A stretch of 64,000 bases of DNA from Nakaseomyces glabratus (Eukaryota; Ascomycota; Saccharomycetes; Saccharomycetales; Saccharomycetaceae): positions 806,001 to 870,000 of the forward strand of contig NC_088963.1 in the NCBI RefSeq assembly GCF_010111755.1. The letters run 5' to 3'. The notes beneath the pieces were generated by a model. The model worked only from the letters and a program-made list of their open reading frames with translations, did not search any database and was not told the origin of the DNA. Position numbers and translations under genes: made by a program. Positions 29,048 to 39,759 of the stretch are shown here, in pieces (within the stretch, counting starts at the first letter, position 1; the number at the start of each line of letters is the position of its first letter).

Positions 29048-32017
29048 ATGGATTTTGACGAGTTTGGTAATCCCATTGGTGATGAGTTGGAACTGGGGGA
29101 AGAAATTGAGGTTAAGAAAGAAGAGACCGAGAGCATAGGTACCAATGGTGAAGGAAGCAATCATAGTGATAATGAGATAAACGAGGAAGATGACGATTAT
29201 ATGAGTGATCTAGATGCCGATTTTGACGACGAGAACCTCGCTTTAGAGTCTCTTAGACATACTTATGGTGATCAAGTTGAAGTGCTGATGGAATATGAAG
29301 ATAGAGACGCAAATGAGCCTATTGTCGAAAGTGGTGATACTGGGGAATCTCACAGCAAAGAGGGTGTTTTTATTAGATTAAAAAAGAATATTCCTAGGGC
29401 GCAATTTGATAGAGAGTATATGATGCAGATGATGAAAGTGCCAGAAAGAATACGAACTGTATGCATTTTAGGACCCTTACATTCGGGTAAGACATCAATT
29501 GCCGACATATTCGTACTTAACAATTATGATAGACTGAACTGCATTACTAAAAATATTAGACTTGGTTGGAAGCAATTGCGTTATATGGATAATACTAGAC
29601 AAGAAATAGAAAGAGGAATGACTTTGAAGCTAAATGGAATGACTTTCCTTGCTACAGATATGCAAGATAAGTCACATGTTATAAATTTACTGGATACACC
29701 CGGGCATGTGGATTTTATTGATGAGGTAGCTGTGGCAATGTCTGTTTCGGATACTGCACTAGTGTGTATCGATATCATCGAAGGCATTAGCTCCACTACA
29801 CGGTATATAATCAAAGAATGTCAAAAGAGGGGACTATCAATGGTATTCTTGATTAACAAGATTGATCGACTGGTACTTGAACTTATGTTACCGCCTACTG
29901 AGGCATACATGAAACTGCAGGAGCTTGTGTTGAATATCCAAGGAGCTACAAAAGATAGCATGTTTACACCAGAAAATAATAATATTTTATTTGCATCCGC
30001 CAAATTTGGGATAATTTTCTCAATAGAACAATTTGTATCGAAATGTTATGGTAAGGTTCTGGCTGGTCCAAAACTGAATGAATTTGTCAAAAGAGTTTGG
30101 AGGAATAACTACTACGATAGAGGCGTTTTCCACCCAAGAACACTAAATGATAAAAACCATGAAGCGACATTTGTAACTTTTATCTTGAACCCAATCTACA
30201 AGATATTTACTCACACATTATCAAGGGAAGTGGATGTGGTATCTAAAACACTCAAGAAAAACTTTGGGGTATCACTTACTGAGGATGAAATGGCCAATGA
30301 TCCGCAACCTTTATTAAAGGTAGTATTCACTAAGATATTTCCAGACCAAAAGGCTTTAATCTCTTCTTTAACTTCATGTTCTGGCTCAGGTAATTATTAT
30401 CAAAAACAAGTGAATCTATTAGAAAATGGGGTACAGAATACATCTTCCAGACAATTTTTAGCACATGCAGTCAAAAACATGAGTATAGGAGACAGTGAGT
30501 GGACCTTGGTAAAAGTATATCATGGAAATATTGCTGTAGGAGACAAAATTTCAGTAATTGTCCCCGTTAGTAATATATCTGACTCTGGAGTGAAGTTTAT
30601 TGATGAAGAAATGTTAGAAGAAGGATCGCAGCATGTCATTGAAGCGATTTCCTTGTTGGGCGGTAGGTTTTGCTACCCTGTTCCATCAGCTTCTGAAGGG
30701 CAACTAGTCTTGTTAAAAGGTATCTCTAAAAGTTTTGTCAAATCTGCTACCTTGTGTAGCAACAATATAGAATCTGCTGGTCTACCGTTATTTCAAGCTA
30801 TAAATTACATAGGTAGGCCTGTATTCAAAGTTATCATCGCACCACTTAATCCAAAGGAATTACCAAAACTACTGAGTGGTCTGGAAAAAACTAATAGATA
30901 CTATCCCGGATTACACGTCAAAGTGGAGGAGTCTGGAGAGCATGTTTTGCTAGGTAATGGTGAACTTTATTTTGATTGCTTAATGCATGATTTAAGGAAT
31001 GTTTATGGTGGAATTGAGGTTAAAATCTCGGATCCAGTTACTGTATTTGCTGAAAGTTGTCAAGGGGAGTCATTTGCGGCCATACCGGTGGAGTCTTCTA
31101 ATCACAATATATCGCTAACAGTTTGTGCAGAGCCTTTGGACAAGAAGATTGTTCAAGATATAAGTAAGAAGAAACTTGATGTAGAACTTCTAGGAGATAA
31201 GAAGGGTTTAAGAGAGATGGCTAAGGTTCTTAGACGGGATTACGGATGGGATTCTTTAGCGGCAAGAAACATATGGGCGTTTTTTCACACTTCGATACTT
31301 GTAGATGATACGTTACCTGACGAAACTGACAAGAATCTTTTACAGCATTTCAGAGAACAGGTCTTGCAAGGGTTCTATTGGGCTGTTCGCGAAGGGCCCT
31401 TGATGGAAGAAGCTATCCATGGAGTTAAATTTCGGATTTTGAAGTTTGAAATGAGCGGGCGTGTTAATTTGGACTCTTTGGATGTTGGTATAATTGGTGT
31501 ACAATTGATTCCACTAATGAGAAAAGCATGTAATGTGGCCTTACTCACTGCTAAACCTATTGTAGTGGAGCCAATCTATGAAATGGACATTATTATGAAA
31601 AAAGTGTATTACCCCGTTTTGGAAGAAGTGCTAAAGAAACGCAGAAGTGCCTATATTTATGCAACGGAGACCATTCCAGGTACACCTTTGATAGAAGTGA
31701 AAACCCAGGTACCTGTAATCGAGTCTTTTGGTCTCGAGACAGATATCAGGCTATCCTCCGAGGGCAATGCGATCATCCAATCACATCAATGGAATGACAT
31801 CTGGAGAAAAGTCCCAGGTGATGTAATGGATGAAGATGCACCTATCCCTAAGCTGAAACCAGCGCCAACCTCCAGTTTGAGTAGAGATTTTGTAATGAAG
31901 ACCAGACGCCGTAAAGGGATATCCAACGATGGATTCATGTCCAATGATGGGCCCACCTTACAGAAATACATTGATAAAGAACTCTTTTCCCAACTTAAGG
32001 AAGCGGGATTTGTATAG
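29048..32017 (+). CDS. SNU114: SNU114, U5 snRNP GTPase (EF-2-like)
   Basis: 989 residues from the ATG at 29048; an upstream in-frame TTG is discounted (S. cerevisiae 1008). Snu114 controls Brr2 activity during spliceosome activation and disassembly. After an acidic N-terminal extension (EELEIGE-like and EEDDDYMSDLDADFDDE stretches) comes an EF-2-type GTPase. It has P-loop GPLHSGKTS near residue 142, DTPGHVDF near 216 and NKID near 268. EF-2-like domains II-V follow, with FGLETDIRLSSEG toward the end. Its place between TPO5 and NNK1 matches YKL173W-YKL171W, but EBP2 (YKL172W) is missing between them. Confidence 0.95.
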   Translation: MDFDEFGNPIGDELELGEEIEVKKEETESIGTNGEGSNHSDNEINEEDDDYMSDLDADFDDENLALESLRHTYGDQVEVLMEYEDRDANEPIVESGDTGESHSKEGVFIRLKKNIPRAQFDREYMMQMMKVPERIRTVCILGPLHSGKTSIADIFVLNNYDRLNCITKNIRLGWKQLRYMDNTRQEIERGMTLKLNGMTFLATDMQDKSHVINLLDTPGHVDFIDEVAVAMSVSDTALVCIDIIEGISSTTRYIIKECQKRGLSMVFLINKIDRLVLELMLPPTEAYMKLQELVLNIQGATKDSMFTPENNNILFASAKFGIIFSIEQFVSKCYGKVLAGPKLNEFVKRVWRNNYYDRGVFHPRTLNDKNHEATFVTFILNPIYKIFTHTLSREVDVVSKTLKKNFGVSLTEDEMANDPQPLLKVVFTKIFPDQKALISSLTSCSGSGNYYQKQVNLLENGVQNTSSRQFLAHAVKNMSIGDSEWTLVKVYHGNIAVGDKISVIVPVSNISDSGVKFIDEEMLEEGSQHVIEAISLLGGRFCYPVPSASEGQLVLLKGISKSFVKSATLCSNNIESAGLPLFQAINYIGRPVFKVIIAPLNPKELPKLLSGLEKTNRYYPGLHVKVEESGEHVLLGNGELYFDCLMHDLRNVYGGIEVKISDPVTVFAESCQGESFAAIPVESSNHNISLTVCAEPLDKKIVQDISKKKLDVELLGDKKGLREMAKVLRRDYGWDSLAARNIWAFFHTSILVDDTLPDETDKNLLQHFREQVLQGFYWAVREGPLMEEAIHGVKFRILKFEMSGRVNLDSLDVGIIGVQLIPLMRKACNVALLTAKPIVVEPIYEMDIIMKKVYYPVLEEVLKKRRSAYIYATETIPGTPLIEVKTQVPVIESFGLETDIRLSSEGNAIIQSHQWNDIWRKVPGDVMDEDAPIPKLKPAPTSSLSRDFVMKTRRRKGISNDGFMSNDGPTLQKYIDKELFSQLKEAGFV

Positions 32018-32866
32018 GATCATTACATGGGGTCAAAATACTGCTACGCTCTGTACATCAATCAAACTTTAATCACTACATATGTTGAATAGAAGCGATT
32101 TATATAAGTATCACTATATACGTAATACATAATACCTCGATTCTGCCAAATCTTGTTTTGAGGGGAGTTTCTTGGGAACTCCAACTGGCGCTTGGAAAAC
32201 TGGAAGCGATATAACGGGAAAGTCATCGGCCTGAGCGGTAATAGCGGTCATATCAGATGACTGTGACATACAAATCTGACTTATTACAAAGGCGGGAACA
32301 TTAGAGTACGGTATTTGACTTTCTGAGGGCAACTTCGTAAATTACAGAGTCTGCGAAGTTAAAAGATTTGGTTATTCATATTATTAAACCCGATCTGATA
32401 AGAGTTGTCACAAAATAGTGGACTGAGATTTTATAACAAGACTGTTCGATAAAGGAGTAGTGCTATAGTACTTTCATTGTGAGACAAACTCAATAGAGTG
32501 ATATCAAAAATATCAAACGATATCAAGAGCACGTACATCTATCATTTCGGAGCAATCCAAGGCATAGAGTCAAACTAAGCGGGTAAAGTTGAATTAGTCC
32601 TGAACTAATAATAGAGGATGATAGTTTGTTTTGTACGTTTTAATTCTGTTTAAGGATCTCATCAGTGATTTTGAGTAATATTTTAGTTGTGAATCTAAAA
32701 CAGCAACTAAAGTGGCCCGTTACAGGTTGGAAGATCCACATTATTAAGAGATTAATACTGCATCATTTACAAATAGAAACTCTGTTGATAGCAAAGTTGA
32801 AACCAAGGCCCTGTTATTGTTGTTATATAATTTTTGCTGCATTTTAAGGTTCTAGCTGTTTCTTCA
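32018..32866. other. SNU114-NNK1 spacer, position of EBP2 in S. cerevisiae
   Basis: 849 bp without a convincing gene. A short minus-strand frame (32114-32332) lacks an ATG near its start. The second half is the NNK1 upstream region. Confidence 0.5.
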
Positions 32867-35761
32867 ATGTACGGTCAACGGAGAGTACGGTCGGAAAGGT
32901 ATTCAAGCGATATATCAAGTGGCAAGGATGAAGAAATAAAAGTTAGTAGAAGTAAAGGAATTGACTGTCCCCCCAGGAGGAGGGAAAGTAGTACAAATGA
33001 GGATTCTCTATACTTTCAGCCCACAAAGATTTACAAACTGGAAAAGGAGCTGGCTTCTAGAAGTACCCTTGTAAAATCGGATAAAGACTCTACAGATGAA
33101 GAAAGAGATTCGGATGAAATAGTTTCAAACAGATTTAATGAAGCAGATTCAGTACGGCATTTTGGTAGATATACCGATGAAAATTATCAATATCGACATA
33201 TTAATGGTCTTGTACCTGATTATTATGAGGGCATGAGAAAAAATAAACTGGGCCTAGTTTCGGATCTCACTAATGAATCAAGAAATAATTATATTTTCGA
33301 ACAAAATGCTAACTTTGAAATGGAATTCCCGATTGATGAATCTGCTCTTGGTGGTAATGAAACGAGAGGCATGCACGATGAATATATACCCAACTTGAAT
33401 TATGGTCAGTTGATAGAAAATTGGGTGGATGAAGAAAAGCAAGTACAAACAATGGAAGATTTACAAAGAGAAGATAGTATGTTACAAGGCCAGTTGATGA
33501 AGGAAGCATCTATGATTCTTTCAAATAAAGTTAGATCTCCAACGCAAGAAAGAAGTCAAACACCCAGATTAGCGACATGGGTAAACGATTATGATAGTGA
33601 GCCACGTATAATGACAAATAGAAGTTCATCAGTTATTCCTGAGGCATTATCTGACGATGATATTAGAGAAGATAGTTTAAGTCCTAATACATCCGCAATT
33701 TTTAGTAATTCGCATGCTCAGGTTGAGCCTATACCACTCCCAAGTAAAAACTCATCAAGAATGCCTACATCAACATTGGAGGATAGGCGATCGTACATGA
33801 ACTTTCTTGGAAAACCAGCGTCGACTTTTGGTGCTATTGATAGCATGGGTATGTCAGCCCTTAAGAATGTGAATAGTTTTCTTCCTATTCATAAATCATC
33901 ACTACCATCAACAATACCTGTAAGAAAGGGATCATCTGGTCAATCTACCGCAAATTCCGATTCATCATCACTAAATTTACAGCATAACTTGAGTTCATCT
34001 GTTGGTGATTTAAAATTAGACTCTGACCAGATGATGGACTTAATTAGGAAACTACCAAAGGACTTTCTAACATTACCATACTCACAGAGGAAGAAGCAGA
34101 TAATAAAACTTGCCCCCGATAAGGATTCAAGACTTATCATGTCCTTGTTAAAAAAGGTAATGATCACAAATTCTAAGAGTGCGTCCTCGATTCAAAAGCC
34201 AAGTATGCGGTCCAGACATGGGTCATTGGCATCACAGTTCTTGAGTTCATTTTCTCCTTCTGTGGCATCAATGGCTAGTAGTGGAGGGTTTCGACCTGAT
34301 GACAAAGGGTTGTTTATTATGGGACACAAATTAGGAAAAGTTATTGGCTTCGGTGCATGGGGTATGATAAGAGAATGCGTTGACATACAATCTGGAGCAC
34401 AAAGAGCAATGAAAATTGTAAGATTCAAAGATAACCAAAAGGTGAAGAGAAATGTCATCAGGGAGGTTAATGTTTGGAAAGAAATGCATCATATGTATAT
34501 ATTGCCTTTATTGGATTGGAAATTGATCAGTGATTATGCCATGTATTGTTTAACAGAAAGAGTAAAAGATGGTACATTATATGATTTAGTGCTTTCATGG
34601 GAGGATAGAAAGAATAATCAGATCCCGGTAGATGAAAGGATTAAGTTGACTATGTTCCTGATGTTGCAGCTAATATCAGCTCTAAAATATATGCATTCAA
34701 ACTCCACGGTTCATGGTGATATCAAGCTTGAAAATTGTTTACTGAAGAAAGGTAGACAACATAAAAATTGGACAATTTTCTTATGTGATTTTGGTATGAG
34801 CTGCAGATTTGGTTCTTACCGTAGTCGGTATGATACCTTAATAGATGAGGAGAAGAACAACTCAGGAATTATCAGAGAGGAATCATATATGCCGCTTTCA
34901 TTTGAGGCTTCGCCAAAGCCTATCTATAGGGAGGTTTCTCAATTAAATTCTCAACATTCGCAATTGAGTTCGCAATTAACTCCTCAATTACAACTTCAGT
35001 CAAATTCTGCATCGTTTTCACAGCCGCAACAATTTCTGGCTGTACAGCAACTGCCACAGCCAGAGCCATCATTGCCACATGTGCATTCGGATTCTAACAG
35101 CACTTCTCAACCTCCATCTAAATTCATGAAGATTGTGACTGACAGAAATGTTATTCATGATGACACTCCATTTGAAATCCTCACAGCTAGGCAGGCGTCA
35201 AGGAGATCTTTTGAATCTCACAATAGTAAAAAGTCCCAGAAAATGAGCACAGTATCAGTTGAATCGCTTCCATCTTCACCCTCAGCAACTCCTCTTGATA
35301 ATGTGAATGCATTCGATCCTTGTTCTTTGGATGCTCAAAGGCATTTCTCTCTGTCGGTTGAGAATTCTAACACAAAGACACCATCATCTCTAATTGGGTC
35401 TCTACCATATGCTGCACCTGAATTATTGGTACCTGAGCCTTCTCCGTTGGGGCCTGGTGCAGATATTTGGGCATTGGGTGTTACTATGTACACAATGCTT
35501 ATGGGTAAGCTACCCTTCAAGCATGACTTAGAATCCAAACTTAAACAATTGATAGCATCAGGAAAGTTTGACAAGAAATCTCTAAAATGTATGTGTAATG
35601 GTGGGCACAGTAATCTCTCGGATGAGGCTCTTAAATATCAAGGATTGTATGACGCTATTCTTGGGTGCTTGACGATCAACCTCCTTGATCGTTGGGGACT
35701 GCATGATGTTGAAACAGCACTCAGAGAAGAATTAAAGAAAAATGGAGAACTAAGCCAGTAG
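32867..35761 (+). CDS. NNK1: NNK1, nitrogen-network protein kinase
   Basis: 964 residues from the ATG at 32867 (an upstream in-frame TTG is discounted; S. cerevisiae Nnk1 about 928). It is a Ser/Thr kinase linked to TORC1 and the NAD-glutamate dehydrogenase Gdh2. The first 480 residues are Ser-rich and probably disordered. The kinase domain starts near 490 (GKVIGFGAWGMIREC, then AMKIVRF with the catalytic Lys). The catalytic loop is HGDIKLENCL (Gly in place of Arg of HRD, so a non-RD kinase) near 615, with DFG near 640 and the APE equivalent (YAAPELL) only near 848. About 200 residues, Gln/Ser-rich, are therefore inserted in the activation segment. Order SNU114-NNK1-MRPL38 matches YKL173W-YKL170W. 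Confidence 0.88.
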   Translation: MYGQRRVRSERYSSDISSGKDEEIKVSRSKGIDCPPRRRESSTNEDSLYFQPTKIYKLEKELASRSTLVKSDKDSTDEERDSDEIVSNRFNEADSVRHFGRYTDENYQYRHINGLVPDYYEGMRKNKLGLVSDLTNESRNNYIFEQNANFEMEFPIDESALGGNETRGMHDEYIPNLNYGQLIENWVDEEKQVQTMEDLQREDSMLQGQLMKEASMILSNKVRSPTQERSQTPRLATWVNDYDSEPRIMTNRSSSVIPEALSDDDIREDSLSPNTSAIFSNSHAQVEPIPLPSKNSSRMPTSTLEDRRSYMNFLGKPASTFGAIDSMGMSALKNVNSFLPIHKSSLPSTIPVRKGSSGQSTANSDSSSLNLQHNLSSSVGDLKLDSDQMMDLIRKLPKDFLTLPYSQRKKQIIKLAPDKDSRLIMSLLKKVMITNSKSASSIQKPSMRSRHGSLASQFLSSFSPSVASMASSGGFRPDDKGLFIMGHKLGKVIGFGAWGMIRECVDIQSGAQRAMKIVRFKDNQKVKRNVIREVNVWKEMHHMYILPLLDWKLISDYAMYCLTERVKDGTLYDLVLSWEDRKNNQIPVDERIKLTMFLMLQLISALKYMHSNSTVHGDIKLENCLLKKGRQHKNWTIFLCDFGMSCRFGSYRSRYDTLIDEEKNNSGIIREESYMPLSFEASPKPIYREVSQLNSQHSQLSSQLTPQLQLQSNSASFSQPQQFLAVQQLPQPEPSLPHVHSDSNSTSQPPSKFMKIVTDRNVIHDDTPFEILTARQASRRSFESHNSKKSQKMSTVSVESLPSSPSATPLDNVNAFDPCSLDAQRHFSLSVENSNTKTPSSLIGSLPYAAPELLVPEPSPLGPGADIWALGVTMYTMLMGKLPFKHDLESKLKQLIASGKFDKKSLKCMCNGGHSNLSDEALKYQGLYDAILGCLTINLLDRWGLHDVETALREELKKNGELSQ

Positions 35762-36241
35762 TCTCCAACTCTGTTTTTTTTTTGTTGTTTTATCTAGACA
35801 TCAAATATTTTGGTATTAATATAGATGTTGAGCATGATTTCTCTTCTGTAACACTAGTTTCATGATTGCTGTTTTTATTGTCGTCTATTATTTCTTCATT
35901 GTAGAATTCTTTGCCATCATCCAACCTTCAGTCTATCAGATAGTCTTCCTAGTCGCCAAGAATGAGGTTATAAAAAACAATTACATATTCTAGCATGCAC
36001 ATTTTACTTTAATAATGTTACAATACATATTTATACTTCCAAAGCCCAATATTCTTTCTTGGTTAATATGATAATATAGAATACCACTTTTTGTATTTAG
36101 GTACGAAGATATCCTCGGTTCATCGTTAATCATCAAGACGATTAAGAAGCACCATAAATTGGCAATATGATTTCTTTACTGAATGTCGAAGCAATATCGA
36201 AGAATCTCAGGCAAAGCTGAAATAACAGAAACATTCAGGCC
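35762..36241. other. NNK1-MRPL38 spacer
   Basis: 480 bp of AT-rich sequence, with the NNK1 terminator and MRPL38 promoter expected. No gene was seen. Confidence 0.5.
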
Positions 36242-36658
36242 ATGATTTATCTGAAGTCTATCATCAAAGTTATTGACAACTCGGGAGCACAACTAGCCGA
36301 GTGCATCAAGGTTATTGGCAAGGGTTCACCTAAATCGCCAGGTAGAGTAGGAGACAGGATTGTTTGCGTCATACAGAAGGCCAGACCACTAACTCAGAAT
36401 ATTACTGGTACAGCTACTACAAATAGAGTAAAAAAAGGTGATATTTGTCATGCCATAGTGGTCAGAACTAAGCAAACTAACGAATATAGAAGAGACGGTT
36501 CTATGATAAGTTTCGGCGACAACGCCTGTGTATTGATAAATAAGAATACTGGGGAACCATTGGGTACTAGAATCATGGCAAATGATGGTGTAGTAGATAG
36601 AACCTTAAAAGATAAGGGATTCAATAAGATCTGCTCATTAGCTAGCAAAGCTTTATAA
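36242..36658 (+). CDS. MRPL38: MRPL38, mitochondrial large-subunit ribosomal protein uL14m
   Basis: 138 residues, the same length as S. cerevisiae Mrpl38. It is bacterial L14-like, with [20 protein letters not shown] at the start and the signature [20 protein letters not shown]. It sits on the 54S mitoribosome interface near the GTPase centre. It lacks an obvious cleavable targeting peptide, as in other fungi. It follows NNK1 in the YKL171W-YKL170W order and is convergent with the HAL5/KKQ8 kinase gene. Confidence 0.95.
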   Translation: MIYLKSIIKVIDNSGAQLAECIKVIGKGSPKSPGRVGDRIVCVIQKARPLTQNITGTATTNRVKKGDICHAIVVRTKQTNEYRRDGSMISFGDNACVLINKNTGEPLGTRIMANDGVVDRTLKDKGFNKICSLASKAL

Positions 36659-37017
36659 ATACCGGATGAGATTTGATGCACTGTTTGTGATACAATGCAC
36701 CTGTTGACCAAGCAATGATAATTCTGGATTGAACACATACATTCCGCAATTTACAACCACTATATTACACTCTTTCAGCATATTCATGTACATATATATA
36801 TATATCTATCTTTAGTGTAAATAAATGATGAAATATTTGATAGTTCTTAATTTTCAGCTCATATTATAGTATTGAGGATGATGTAATGAATGTATTATAT
36901 TTATAAGTATGTATGGTGATAATAGATTCTTAAGTCTATGTGCAACTAATTACAACAAGGGCGTGAACATGTATGCAGAGGGGAATAGTTAATGTTTTAA
37001 AAACCAGCGATATGATT
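36659..37017. other. Convergent MRPL38/KKQ8 3' spacer
   Basis: 359 bp between two 3' ends, AT-rich with a short TA run near 36796-36805. Polyadenylation signals are expected. No gene was seen. Confidence 0.5.
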
Positions 37018-39318
37018 TTATCTTGGTATGTTTTTATAGGGGACACAGCATTTGGTATGTCTCATCCAACCTGTTTGGAGTAGTTTGTCAATTGATATAC
37101 GTTTTTCTGGGTTTGGTTGGAAAATTTGGTAAAGTGCTATTCTGCGCAATCTATTAATTTCTTGGTTGATATGGCGAAGCTCTTCAAATACATAGAACTC
37201 CTTTTTGGAGGCCATTTCTTCATAAAAAGAGTCATATAAAGAATCCTTTCCTCTGGCAGCATTTCTCCATAAATAATGGCCCATTATCATTGTACAATAC
37301 ACGATACCGATACTCCAACAATCAACTAGCCTTGGGTCGTATTCTTTTTTGGGGTTGTATTCCTCAGGTGCAACATAAGGTTCAGAGCCTTGAAGGCCCG
37401 TTTGGAAATGTACATGTCTCTCCCATGCAGTTTGGAACACACAACTAGTACCAAAATCACAGATTTTCAATAAACCGTTCGGATGAAGAAGAATGTTTTC
37501 TGGTTTTAGATCACAATGTGCAACACCATGATCATGCATAAATTGTATGCCTTTTAATAACTGTTTCATAAAACAATCAGCTTCTAATGGGTGTAATGGT
37601 TTTCCGATTTTATTCTTCCTTGCTGTCAATAGGCTATATAAGTCACCAGCTGGACAAAATTCCATGACTTCAATAAAAGTATCATTGTATTCTAACAAAT
37701 CTATGATACTCAAAATATTAGGTGCAGATTGTTCACCATTTTTATCATAGTAATGACTCAAAGAGTGCCCAATAATGAATTCAGAGGTAATTCTAGTACT
37801 GAATTTCTCAATTGGGTCTGATGGCCGTGGTTTCAGCTCCTTTACAGCAAAGTATATTTTTTTACTGTCCATATAAGTTTTGGTGGCCGGCAGATCATCC
37901 TTCTCATCCCTAGTTCTAGCACATACTTTTACAACACCGTATGCCCCATGGCCTACGACTGCAACACATTTTCCGTATAGATCAGCAAAAGCAGGTTGGT
38001 TTTCGTCCTGGACTCCGGCTCCAGACGGTGTTCTATGTTTACTGGATTGATTGTGTTTGTTCTTGGCTGCTGTAGATAACCCCATTCTAATCTTTTCAGA
38101 TAAGTTATTGATTAGTTTTAACTCCTGAGACCCTACAGCAGCATTCTTGTTAACAATTTTTGGAATCGATGGGTCATCAAGTTCTTCATCATCATCAGAA
38201 CTGTCATCGCTTCCACTTTGAACGTGGCTTCTGGTCTTCGTAAAGACTGGAGCGAACGTATCTCTATCTGTTTCAACTTTTGAACAGATTTTATTCCTTG
38301 GTAATAACGATACAGCATATTTCAATTTTTCGTCAGCGTTAGCAATATCCTCCTTTGAATGTGGTTTGAAGAACCCAGATAATGAGAATTTTGACTTCTG
38401 TCTAACCACTGAGCCGTCATCACCTTTTGGTAGATCTAAATGACCGTCATTTTTCGAAGCATGGTTATGGCTATTACCATTCGCATCTGAGTTTACTGAA
38501 GTCATCACTTTCAGGGTGTGGACATGGTGACCATCTTCATAAAGTTTGAAATACTCTAAATCTAAAATGCATTTTCCAGGGGTTTCATTATATCTAGGTA
38601 GCTGAGCAGCACTAACTGTTCCAGCATGCTCTCTTCCCTTTCTGCTATTAGACCTACTTGGTACTCTTGAACTTGTGGGAGATTTCGGAGGTTGAATAAA
38701 TCCAGGGGCATAGTGGCCAGTCGGTAGCGGAAAGCTTCGTAAGTTCTCAATATAATCGGAACTGTCTGCCTCTTCGTAAAATGGTCTCAAGCCAGTACCA
38801 TCCAGCATCGAATCTATGTTATTACTGCTTGTGTCAGGGCCAATGACAGTGTTTGCGTTTATAGGCAAGTTACCATTACTTGACATGGGACTGGCGTTCC
38901 TCACAGTACGACGACTGTCCTTGGATGGTCTATAGTCCTCAACTTCAATGTCAGTATCTGTAATCAGAGATTCCTGTGATGTATTCTGGCTGACAGGAGA
39001 CCCTGATTTGGATTGTGGATTCGAATTAGTAGGCGTCAAGTTTAACTTCAAGATGTTTGGCAAGCCCAGATGATGGCGTGGTTGTTGTAACTCTGGATTG
39101 GCAGATTGTGGGGTTTTATGTACCACCGGTGTATGCTCACGGCTTGCACTGGCTGTGTCCACTCGTATATCAACTTTTTGCGCAGGCCCGGGGGTCCCAT
39201 TTGCACCTCGATCACTGGGGCCTCGAGACCTCTGAGACTTAAACAAGCTCCTCATCGAACTACCAAGAGATAGCGATCTGTTCACGCCATGGCTATGGCG
39301 CTCCTCGTGTTCTGGCAT
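37018..39318 (-). CDS. KKQ8/HAL5-type Ser/Thr kinase (NPR/Hal family)
   Basis: 766 residues. The first 440 are Ser/Pro/Asn-rich and regulatory. The kinase domain follows with Gly loop VVGHGAYGVVKVC, FAVKELKP (catalytic Lys), [20 protein letters not shown] and an APE equivalent (YVAPEEYNP). The fungal Hal5/Npr1 family adjusts plasma-membrane transporters; Hal5 with Hal4 activates Trk1 potassium uptake. S. cerevisiae KKQ8 (YKL168C) and HAL5 (YJL165C) are duplicates of one ancestral gene at this locus. Neighbour MRP49 fits the KKQ8 copy, but the next genes (TPK, YJL163C) fit the HAL5 copy, so I do not choose. Confidence 0.88.
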   Translation of the reverse strand: MPEHEERHSHGVNRSLSLGSSMRSLFKSQRSRGPSDRGANGTPGPAQKVDIRVDTASASREHTPVVHKTPQSANPELQQPRHHLGLPNILKLNLTPTNSNPQSKSGSPVSQNTSQESLITDTDIEVEDYRPSKDSRRTVRNASPMSSNGNLPINANTVIGPDTSSNNIDSMLDGTGLRPFYEEADSSDYIENLRSFPLPTGHYAPGFIQPPKSPTSSRVPSRSNSRKGREHAGTVSAAQLPRYNETPGKCILDLEYFKLYEDGHHVHTLKVMTSVNSDANGNSHNHASKNDGHLDLPKGDDGSVVRQKSKFSLSGFFKPHSKEDIANADEKLKYAVSLLPRNKICSKVETDRDTFAPVFTKTRSHVQSGSDDSSDDDEELDDPSIPKIVNKNAAVGSQELKLINNLSEKIRMGLSTAAKNKHNQSSKHRTPSGAGVQDENQPAFADLYGKCVAVVGHGAYGVVKVCARTRDEKDDLPATKTYMDSKKIYFAVKELKPRPSDPIEKFSTRITSEFIIGHSLSHYYDKNGEQSAPNILSIIDLLEYNDTFIEVMEFCPAGDLYSLLTARKNKIGKPLHPLEADCFMKQLLKGIQFMHDHGVAHCDLKPENILLHPNGLLKICDFGTSCVFQTAWERHVHFQTGLQGSEPYVAPEEYNPKKEYDPRLVDCWSIGIVYCTMIMGHYLWRNAARGKDSLYDSFYEEMASKKEFYVFEELRHINQEINRLRRIALYQIFQPNPEKRISIDKLLQTGWMRHTKCCVPYKNIPR

Positions 39319-39759
39319 CCGGTATTGTCTGCTGTTAAGCTTTTGAGCCCTCTACTCCTACCAATAGCCGTTGTCTCCGGATTGTTTTACTCTAATTGGA
39401 AGAGTCTACCGCTTATTTGTCCTGTGAAGCAAAACCCTGTCAACCACCAACCAGAAACTAGTTGTAGCACTTACCTTATATTATAGAGGCTTACGAAGGG
39501 TTATTCTTGCAAACAGCTTTCGTTTTTGAACTTTGGCTATTTATATACCTACTTTCGCTCTTTCAAGGGATTTGCTCGTCGACCCGAGAAGTGCAGCTTT
39601 CGCCAATAATAGGGATTTAGAAGTGGAGTTGTGGCCTGTGGCTAATTCTTGGATTTGCTATTTACATTTGGTTAATATATATTCCATTTTATATACAGAA
39701 TAATGCGAAGTGTTTCTTTCCCTGCCAGTTAAATTTGATTGGAAGCGATGGTGCACTAT
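39319..39759. other. KKQ8/HAL5 promoter and MRP49 3' spacer
   Basis: 441 bp with no gene. Plus-strand frames here are short, and one overlaps the kinase start in antisense. Confidence 0.45.

Noticed and set aside
32114..32332. 72-codon minus-strand frame between SNU114 and NNK1
   Set aside because: It opens directly after a stop with only a TTG near the start. The first ATG leaves about 51 codons. No recognisable content.
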